9,236 nucleotides of DNA. Origin: Flavobacteriaceae bacterium (GTDB lineage: Bacteria > Bacteroidota > Bacteroidia > Flavobacteriales > Flavobacteriaceae). Positions 1-4,191 of this stretch are shown piece after piece. Every line of letters begins with the position of its first letter. The first letter of the stretch is position 1. The DNA lies in the NCBI GenBank assembly GCA_947377425.1, contig CANCFZ010000087.1, positions 1 to 9,236 of the forward strand, written 5' to 3'. The translations under genes were made by a program, and so were the position numbers. The notes beneath the pieces are model-generated. The model had not been told where the DNA came from, searched no databases, and saw only the letters and a program-made list of their open reading frames with translations.

Positions 1-189
1 CATTGTCATTTGTAATGTTCCTTTAGTATTAAGAACATTTGTTTGTGATTCTATTAAAGAAGTACTTTCAAATGCTGCACGCTCAAGTTTAGTTTTGATT
101 GGAGCTACAACTGAATCTGTTTTTTCTTGTGCAACTAATGCAAAAGGTAAAACTAGTAGGACTGTATATATTGATTTTAAAAATCTCAT
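1..189 (-). CDS. DUF5777-like beta-barrel protein, N-terminal part (runs off the left edge)
   Basis: The first 63 codons of a minus-strand gene are visible, starting with ATG at 189-187. The protein opens with a signal peptide (MRFLKSIYTVLLVLPFALVA, cleavage probably near Q21). The mature start holds KLERAAFESTSLIES and then NTKGTLQM. This pattern of an 'AFESTxxI' segment followed by a short 'kGtLxm' strand resembles the N-terminus of DUF5777-family outer-membrane beta-barrel proteins of Bacteroidota. The family assignment is from memory, and the function of the family is not known to me. The start lies 17 bp after the stop of the mono-heme cytochrome gene, so it is probably the third gene of the cytochrome operon. 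That context suggests a role in the cell envelope next to electron-transfer lipoproteins. The remainder lies outside the window. Confidence 0.65.
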   Translation of the reverse strand, partial: MRFLKSIYTVLLVLPFALVAQEKTDSVVAPIKTKLERAAFESTSLIESQTNVLNTKGTLQMTM

Positions 190-206
190 GATTAGTATAA
201 TTTAAG

Positions 207-596
207 TTAGTTATTAGATGCACCATCGTTAATCCATTTCTCTACAATTGCAAGTTTTGAAGAGCTTAATGCGCCGTTTGGTGGCATTTGAGGTGCTCCT
301 TTTCCAGACATCGCTTGAAATAATATACTTGCAGAAGCATCACCAGGAGTTACATAAACTTCTCCTTCTGTATTTAATGTAGTAAGTGACACAAAAGAAC
401 TTCCTGTCAATAAATTTGGATTTGTATTAATAGCTCCTTTATGACACCCTATACAGTTTTTATTAAATATGCCCTGAACATCTTTAGCATAAGAAACATT
501 TGCAGGTACTGGTTCTGCTGGAAGCTCATCATAATAACAAGATGTTAACAATAATCCTGTTGAAGCTACCAATATGAGGTTAAATATTTTTTTCAT
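207..596 (-). CDS. mono-heme c-type cytochrome lipoprotein
   Basis: This 129-residue protein is a small exported cytochrome c. A lipoprotein signal peptide ends in the lipobox LTSC, with the acylated Cys at residue 20, so the mature protein is membrane-anchored. The single heme-binding motif is CIGCH at residues 48-52. A QMPPNG segment supplies Met104 as the likely distal axial ligand, the classic class I arrangement also seen in Planctomycete-type and other short cytochrome c domains. The C-terminal helix (IVEKWINDGA) is typical of the fold. The gene sits 35 bp after the di-heme cytochrome gene and 17 bp before the DUF5777-like gene, all in one direction, so co-transcription is likely. Its probable job is electron transfer in the periplasm or at the outer membrane. 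Its donor and acceptor cannot be read from the sequence. Confidence 0.9.
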   Translation of the reverse strand: MKKIFNLILVASTGLLLTSCYYDELPAEPVPANVSYAKDVQGIFNKNCIGCHKGAINTNPNLLTGSSFVSLTTLNTEGEVYVTPGDASASILFQAMSGKGAPQMPPNGALSSSKLAIVEKWINDGASNN

Positions 597-631
597 TTTA
601 CTTAAAATTTAATTATTGATTTTGATAATCT

Positions 632-1681
632 TTAGTCTGCAATTTTGTTAGGTGTAATAGCTCCAGATGGATATTTTGTTGTATTACCTAATGCTTTAAG
701 CAAATTTTTCATTTCATCTCTGGTAATTGGTGTATTACACATCCAAGGAGATGAACCAAATTGACCAGAAATTATTTTGTGTATTGCCTCTGGAGTTCTT
801 GTTCTAACAAAATCTCCAATTTGTACATTTTTAGTATTATTTACTGTAATTCCTGATGGTCCAGAAGCTAGAGATGTACCTCTACCTCCATTACCATGAC
901 AGACCATACATTTTGCAACATAAAAAGCATCACCTGCCACGGCATCGCCATCTGTTCCTCCCCAATTAGAATAAACAACTGTTGGTGGTGTAGTCATTGG
1001 TGTAATAGTCGCATTGTAAGCTCCAGTTGTAGTCATAGTATAAAGGTCGTTAGCTTCATTATAAACTGCTCCTTCTTTAAGCCATTTAACTAAGTCCCAA
1101 ATTTTATCATCACTAAGTATTTTGCTATAATCTGGGTGAGCATTTCCTGCCGGAGTAGAAAAACCGTTAACCGTTAAAGCTGGATCAATTCCTCTACCAC
1201 CAACATTTTTAATTGCGTTGAATAATGTAGTAATATCCCAATCTTTGCAATCTTTTAATTTTGACACTGCTACTGTTGGAACACCTGCTGTTGCTGCTCC
1301 TGAACTAGCTGTATAAAGTGTTTTGGTAATATATCCACCTTCACGACCCAAACCGTCATAAGCGTGACATCCTGAACAAGTGTAGAAACTTCTGTTTTTT
1401 TGACCAGTTACTCCTGTTGGAGGATTTGCAATACCTGCTATACTAATAGTAGGATCATTGGCAAAGTTAACATCTGGCCATCCAATTGCATCTGCTGGCC
1501 ATCCAGCATCTACATGCTCGAAGTTATTGAATAATTTAGATCCATTTACTGCATCAGCATTTTCATAAGAAGCCTTGTCTGTAGCTTGAGGATCAATATA
1601 AACATCATGTGTACAGCTTTGAAACAAAAATGAAGCTAATCCCATGAATGTGAAAAATGATACAGAGGTACGTGTTTTCAT
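632..1681 (-). CDS. di-heme c-type cytochrome lipoprotein
   Basis: This 349-residue exported protein has two CxxCH heme c motifs: CSGCH at residues 102-106 and CMVCH at 258-262. Each is followed by a glycine-rich turn (YDGLGREGG and GNGGRGT) as in class I cytochrome c domains. The signal peptide ends in FQSC with Cys23 as the lipid-modified residue. Residues about 85-205 form the first heme domain, ending in a helix with KIWDLVKWLKEGA. Residues about 245-340 form the second, with SPWM (Met near residue 314) as a likely axial ligand and a closing DEMKNLLKAL helix. It is the first gene of the cytochrome operon. An electron-transfer role in the envelope is a family-level conclusion; the partner is unknown. 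Upstream are a weak -7-like element and a Crp/Fnr-type dyad. Translation starts at an ATG without a recognisable Shine-Dalgarno sequence, which is normal in Bacteroidota. Confidence 0.9.
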   Translation of the reverse strand: MKTRTSVSFFTFMGLASFLFQSCTHDVYIDPQATDKASYENADAVNGSKLFNNFEHVDAGWPADAIGWPDVNFANDPTISIAGIANPPTGVTGQKNRSFYTCSGCHAYDGLGREGGYITKTLYTASSGAATAGVPTVAVSKLKDCKDWDITTLFNAIKNVGGRGIDPALTVNGFSTPAGNAHPDYSKILSDDKIWDLVKWLKEGAVYNEANDLYTMTTTGAYNATITPMTTPPTVVYSNWGGTDGDAVAGDAFYVAKCMVCHGNGGRGTSLASGPSGITVNNTKNVQIGDFVRTRTPEAIHKIISGQFGSSPWMCNTPITRDEMKNLLKALGNTTKYPSGAITPNKIAD

Positions 1682-1740
1682 AATTAAAAAATTTAGTTAA
1701 TAAATTGTTAAGCAAAGTTTGTAAATATTAATTGTTGACT

Positions 1741-1758
1741 ATATGATAAAAATCATAT
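1741..1758. promoter_or_regulatory. Crp/Fnr-type operator candidate upstream of the cytochrome operon
   Basis: A perfect dyad with 7-base arms (ATATGAT and ATCATAT) separated by AAAA contains the core TGAT-N4-ATCA, which is the core of the Fnr/Crp-family site TTGAT-N4-ATCAA. Its centre is 68 bp upstream of the di-heme cytochrome start codon. On the minus strand a near-match to the Bacteroidota -7 element (AAACTTTG, positions 1720-1713, one mismatch to TAnnTTTG) lies downstream with no TTG at the expected -33 position. The projected start site is near 1708, placing the dyad centre about 41 bp upstream of it, where class II activators bind. The dyad is seen directly; the regulator and its effect are inferred. 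In such AT-rich DNA a chance palindrome is possible. Confidence 0.45.
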
Positions 1759-1863
1759 TACGTTTTTTTTTATATTCTTAAAATTATAAACTAACTAATT
1801 TTGTAGGTATAGTTCAAATACTTTCGGGAGAAACAATTTTATTTATTACTTAAAAAAAACAAG

Positions 1864-1895
1864 TTGTATAACATCTATTTTTGTTAGTATATTTG
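1864..1895 (+). promoter_or_regulatory. Bacteroidota sigma-70 promoter of the tmRNA gene
   Basis: TTG at 1864-1866 and TATATTTG at 1888-1895 are separated by 21 bp, an exact match to the Bacteroidota promoter pattern TTG / 17-21 bp / TAnnTTTG. Transcription should begin around 1900-1905, leaving about 30 nt of leader before the mature tmRNA 5' end at 1935. RNase P would remove that leader. Confidence 0.8.
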
Positions 1896-1934
1896 CGTAC
1901 ACAATTTTTAATAATTAATTGATGAATTCTAATT

Positions 1935-2330
1935 GGGGTCGACTGGTTTTGACAGCAAGTGGAATTGGACGGTAAGCACGTCGAGCTTTGTATTTTTAGC
2001 TCGTAAATCCGAAGATACAAAAACATAAACGGCGAAGGAAACTACGCTCTTGCTGCATAATCTGAATTATAGTAAGATTGGCCACGCTCCTACTAGGTAG
2101 GAAAGCAGGATTCACCTCGATAGCTTTGGTTTGTGGCGGTCGATAAAGGTGAATCGTAAATATAAACCTAAGAACAGTAAAGCTTCGGGGCTGTTACAAA
2201 AATTTAAGAAGATAAGTATTGTGTGGCTGTTTCTGGCCTAGCACAATAACGAAAATTCAATCAGGAAATAAGCGTGTAGAAAGCTCTTTGATTGCTTGTT
2301 TGGACCCGAGTTCGATTCTCGGCGACTCCA
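1935..2330 (+). ncRNA. ssrA: tmRNA (transfer-messenger RNA)
   Basis: This is a one-piece tmRNA of 396 nt that rescues stalled ribosomes by acting as alanyl-tRNA and then as mRNA for a degradation tag. The 5' end GGGGTCGACTGGTTTTGACA is the hallmark of the family. It pairs with the 3' CGACTCC (2323-2329) to form the 7-bp acceptor stem, and A2330 is the discriminator base. The T arm reads CCGAG-TTCGATT-CTCGG (2306-2322). A P2 helix is visible as CACG/CGTG plus GAGCTTT/AAAGCTC. Several internal stems fit the pseudoknots: CCTAC/GTAGG, GATTCACC/GGTGAATC, AACAG/CTGTT and TTGTG/CACAA. The terminal CCA is not encoded (CTT follows A2330), as is common in Bacteroidota, so it must be added after transcription. 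The gene diverges from the cytochrome operon and has its own promoter and terminator. Confidence 0.97.
2031..2060 (+). other. tmRNA tag-peptide reading frame (GEGNYALAA, stop)
   Basis: Within the tmRNA, GGC GAA GGA AAC TAC GCT CTT GCT GCA TAA encodes GEGNYALAA followed by a stop. The ALAA end is the degron recognised by ClpXP-type proteases. The usual first tag residue, Ala, comes from the charged tRNA-like part. GGC as the resume codon is inferred from comparison with other Bacteroidota tags beginning GE. The preceding bases (ATAAAC) could in principle supply another register, but only this frame gives an ALAA end. Confidence 0.9.
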
Positions 2331-2336
2331 CTTTTT

Positions 2337-2373
2337 CCCTTGTAAACATTTGATTTGCAAGGGTTTATTTTTT
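2337..2373 (+). terminator. rho-independent terminator of the tmRNA gene
   Basis: CCCTTGTAAA (2337-2346) pairs with TTTGCAAGGG (2354-2363) over 10 bp, with one T-G wobble and a 7-nt loop. It is followed at once by TTTATTTTTT. It begins 7 nt after the tmRNA 3' end, so it is the natural end of the ssrA transcript. Confidence 0.85.
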
Positions 2374-2411
2374 AGTTAACAATTAGGTTGACAGAAAATA
2401 TGTTGATAATT

Positions 2412-2597
2412 TTATAATGGATGCTTATCCAAATATTTATTAGCAACTAATTCAATTTCTTTTCTAGTTTTATTTTTACCTTTCTTAATCCAATTATCGA
2501 TTTCTGATTTTTCAAAATATAACTTTTTACCAACTTTATAATTAGGAATTTTCTTTTGATGAACTAATCCTGTTATCCGGTGATTTATATATTGCAA
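2412..2597 (-). pseudogene. 5'-truncated HTH (excisionase/MerR-like helix-turn-helix) protein remnant
   Basis: The frame encodes about 61 residues. GLVHQKKIPNYKVGKKLYF and then SEIDNWIKKG is the second half of the HTH_17 DNA-binding domain that is common in mobile-element HTH proteins of Bacteroidota, followed by a usual basic tail. The first half of the domain, including the 'EASxYLxxSxxTI' helix, is missing. Only about a dozen unrelated residues precede the match, the only start is a TTG at 2597-2595, and an in-frame TGA lies six codons further up. I therefore read it as a broken gene that lost its 5' end. It starts 39 bp past the ssrA terminator on the opposite strand, a position where integrative elements often leave cargo. 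A short functional protein cannot be fully excluded. Confidence 0.6.
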
Positions 2598-2674
2598 ATT
2601 CCAGTCATAAATTCATTCTTATAAAATACAAATTTAAATAAATCTACTATTAAATTAACTTATAATTCTCATTT

Positions 2675-2860
2675 TTAACTCATAACCTTTTCACCATTGA
2701 AAACAACTTTTGCAACTACAACACAATTTCTATCAATTTTACTGATTTCAATAATTTCTTTTAGCACATAATAATCTCCTATAAAACCAAATGAAGAAGT
2801 TAAACGATTTTCATCTTTATAATCTAAATCTTCCAAATCTATGGTTGTGTTAGAAAAAAA
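2675..2860 (-). pseudogene. orphan C-terminal coding fragment, family not recognised
   Basis: A minus-strand frame of 61 sense codons plus TAA reads like a real protein end: TTIDLEDLDYKDENRL, then GFIGDYYVLKEIIEI, and it finishes VVFNGEKVMS. Residue composition and alternating hydrophobic strands (RNCVVVAKVVFNG) look coding rather than random. There is no ATG near its beginning. An in-frame TAA (2863-2861) blocks extension, and the break coincides with an A7 run and the left edge of an inverted repeat. I do not recognise the family. The simplest reading is the 3' end of a gene whose front was lost when the neighbouring repeat-bearing DNA arrived or a deletion occurred. It lies 78 bp upstream of the HTH remnant in the same direction, so both may come from one lost element. 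Confidence 0.5.
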
Positions 2861-2873
2861 TTACTGGCGCAAG

Positions 2874-2928
2874 TTGCGTTTACTTTGAATTCGATAAAAA
2901 TGATTAATTTTATTCAAAGTAAAGGCAA
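2874..2928. repeat. 17-bp imperfect inverted repeat with 21-nt spacer
   Basis: The left arm, TTGCG TTTACTTTGAAT (2874-2890), and the right arm, ATTCAAAGTAAA GGCAA (2912-2928), are reverse complements except for one position; the inner 12 bp are perfect. Overlapping the left end is CGCAAGTTGCG (2868-2878), a second small palindrome. It lies exactly where the orphan coding fragment breaks off, so it may be the remains of a transposon or MITE-like element. It could also simply be a transcript-end stem-loop. Confidence 0.55.
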
Positions 2929-2932
2929 ATAT

Positions 2933-2956
2933 CTCGGCTTTGCGGAGTTTTTTTTT
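2933..2956 (+). terminator. weak hairpin followed by nine T's
   Basis: CTC-G-GC / GC-G-GAG (2933-2947) folds into an interrupted 5-bp stem with a TTT loop, and T9 follows directly (2948-2956). The form is that of a plus-strand terminator, but the stem is weak and no plus-strand gene lies upstream apart from ssrA, which already has a good terminator. It may belong to the decayed element. Confidence 0.3.
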
Positions 2957-3071
2957 ATAGAAGAGTAACATCAGCGCAAAGATATGAGACATTAGATTAG
3001 TGCTGAAAAATTAATACTTTTCAAAGTAGTTGATTAATGTAGAAATACTACTTATAATTACATTTAACACA

Positions 3072-3109
3072 TAATAAAGGAGCAGAAAACAGATTCTACT
3101 CCTTTATTA
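3072..3109 (-). terminator. strong stem-loop ending the sigma-factor operon
   Basis: TAATAAAGGAG (3072-3082) pairs perfectly with CTCCTTTATTA (3099-3109). After one mismatch, AGAA/TTCT adds four inner pairs and leaves a 6-nt loop. Read on the minus strand it lies about 50 bp after the stop of the 47-residue gene, with a T-rich 3' arm (CTCCTTTATTATG). The U-tract beyond the stem is poor, so termination could be partial. Confidence 0.55.
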
Positions 3110-3117
3110 AATCAATT

Positions 3118-3137
3118 AAGTCTTAAAAGACTTTTTC
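3118..3137. terminator. small hairpin AAGTCTT-AA-AAGACTT with T run
   Basis: AAGTCTT (3118-3124) and AAGACTT (3127-3133) are perfect complements. On the plus strand a T run finishes the structure. It lies between the stop of the small gene and the stronger stem at 3072-3109. It could act as a terminator against plus-strand read-through toward the sigma operon, but no transcript to stop is evident. Confidence 0.3.
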
Positions 3138-3160
3138 AACACTTATAATTTACCGAGAAA

Positions 3161-3304
3161 TTAATTAGCAATAATTTCGAAATTCATAGTGCCAATTTTA
3201 ACCATATTCAATGCTTTTGAATAGTTAAGAATAAAACTAATTGTTTCTTTTTTTGGTAACATTTTAGTGTTTGCTAGTGCTTTTTTAGAGTAAATTTTTG
3301 CCAT
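3161..3304 (-). CDS. 47-residue small protein downstream of the sigma factor
   Basis: ATG at 3304-3302 opens a 48-codon frame ending in TAA at 3163-3161. The protein starts MAKIYSKKALANT, continues MLPKKETISFILNYSKAL and ends GTMNFEIIAN. It has a basic N-terminus, no signal peptide and no membrane segment. One amphipathic helix (ETISFILNYSKALNMV) is the central feature. It follows the sigma-factor gene by 51 bp on the same strand with no terminator between them, and a strong stem-loop follows it, so the two genes probably share one transcript. I have the impression of having seen similar 'PKKETISFxLNYSKAL' small proteins near sigma-70 genes in other Flavobacteriaceae, but I cannot verify this. 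Function unknown. Too small and soluble for a typical anti-sigma factor with a transmembrane helix. Confidence 0.7.
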   Translation of the reverse strand: MAKIYSKKALANTKMLPKKETISFILNYSKALNMVKIGTMNFEIIAN

Positions 3305-3355
3305 AGTATATTTTAAATTATACAACTATAACGCAATAGCAAGATGTTTATTGTT

Positions 3356-3940
3356 TTAATTAGTTAAAATTATTTTATTTTTTTCAATTACTTTTCTCAA
3401 GTTAGCAATTGCATATCGCATTCTTCCCAATGCAGTATTAATACTAACTCCAGTTAATTCAGCAATTTCGTTATAACTATAATCTTGATAGATTCGCATT
3501 GTAAGTACTTCTAGCTGATCTTCTGGAAGCTCTTTTATTATTTTTTGCAAATCTTTTTCAATCAAATCTGTAATAATTCTTCCTTCTGCATTTGGTGAAG
3601 TTTCATGTAAAACAGAAAATATAGAAAACTCTTCGGTTTCTCGAAGCATGGGCATTTTTTGATTTTTTCTGTAATAATCCATAATTAGATTATGAGAAAT
3701 TCGCATAACCCAAGGTAAAAATTTACCTTCTTCATTATAAGAATTAGATTTTAAAGTCTTAATTACTTTCAAAAAAGTATCTTGAAAAATATCATCCGCC
3801 AAATCACGATCATCTATTTTAGAATAGATAAATCCATAAATTTTAGACTGATGTCTGTTAATTAATACAACCAAAGCGTTTTCTTCGCCGGCTATATAAT
3901 TCTTTACCAATAAAGCATCTGGGATTTGAGTAGTAGCCAT
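3356..3940 (-). CDS. ECF-like RNA polymerase sigma-70 factor
   Basis: This 194-residue protein has the two domains of an ECF (group 4) sigma factor and no region 1 or 3. Region 2 covers about residues 20-92, with the core-binding helix LADDIFQDTFLKVIK and the -10-recognising helix PWVMRISHNLIMDYYRK. Region 4 covers about 138-186, with LPEDQLEVLTMRI and the HTH YNEIAELTGVSINTALGRMR. It would direct RNA polymerase to a set of promoters that cannot be told from sequence. Unlike SusCD-linked ECF sigmas it has no FecR-like anti-sigma gene next to it; the only partner is a 47-residue small protein 51 bp downstream. A well-placed AAAGG precedes the ATG, a rare Shine-Dalgarno in this window, and supports the start. 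A consensus promoter about 100 bp upstream suggests housekeeping transcription. Confidence 0.93.
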   Translation of the reverse strand: MATTQIPDALLVKNYIAGEENALVVLINRHQSKIYGFIYSKIDDRDLADDIFQDTFLKVIKTLKSNSYNEEGKFLPWVMRISHNLIMDYYRKNQKMPMLRETEEFSIFSVLHETSPNAEGRIITDLIEKDLQKIIKELPEDQLEVLTMRIYQDYSYNEIAELTGVSINTALGRMRYAIANLRKVIEKNKIILTN

Positions 3941-4037
3941 AAAATTACCTTTTAGTTTTGGGTTAAAAAAATCGAGATTTTCTCTAAAAAGTAGTTTTAT
4001 TGTATAGGCGACTGTTAAATTTTGATTAAATTATAGC

Positions 4038-4069
4038 CAAATATAACATAATGTTTTCTTAATAAACAA
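4038..4069 (-). promoter_or_regulatory. Bacteroidota sigma-70 promoter of the sigma-factor operon
   Basis: On the minus strand, TTG (4069-4067) and TATATTTG (4045-4038) are separated by 21 bp. The motif and spacing are the same as in the tmRNA promoter. Transcription would begin near 4030, giving a 5' leader of about 90 nt before the ATG at 3940. Confidence 0.75.
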
Positions 4070-4191
4070 ATAAAATTTGAAAATTTAACAGTTTTGATGC
4101 AATAAAATAAAAATCAATAACTTTTGAAATCAAAATTATTTAATAGTTCAGTGATTTATATACATTATATTAAGAAATATAAAGTGTGATT

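Larger units (their letters stand above)
2861..3160. other. 300-bp non-coding stretch with dyad structures
   Basis: I see no credible protein frame here on either strand. The stretch contains a long imperfect inverted repeat (2874-2928), a small hairpin with a T9 run (2933-2956) and two hairpins serving the sigma-factor operon end (3072-3109 and 3118-3133). The remainder (about 2957-3070) is AT-rich and featureless except for a weak CAGCGC/GTGCTG dyad (2972-3005). Confidence 0.6.

Noticed and set aside
896..1093. Plus-strand open frame opposite the di-heme cytochrome gene
   Set aside because: It lies wholly inside a gene with two heme motifs on the other strand, and its product is cysteine/serine-rich low-complexity sequence with no recognisable domain.
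1741..1775. A plus-strand terminator formed by the ATATGAT/ATCATAT hairpin and the following T8 run
   Set aside because: The stem is almost all A-T, no plus-strand gene lies upstream, and the TGAT-N4-ATCA core with its position fits an operator better.
2331..3160. A second att site (direct repeat of the tmRNA 3' end) for an integrated element
   Set aside because: I searched by eye for copies of the T-arm/acceptor sequence (TTCGATTCTCGGCGACTCC) and found none; only a short TTCGAT occurs at 2889-2894, which is not significant.
4085..4191. A terminator after the GH16 gene
   Set aside because: Only a short A-T dyad (TTTTGA/TCAAAA near 4118-4137) is present, with no G-C in the stem worth mention; not strong enough to call.
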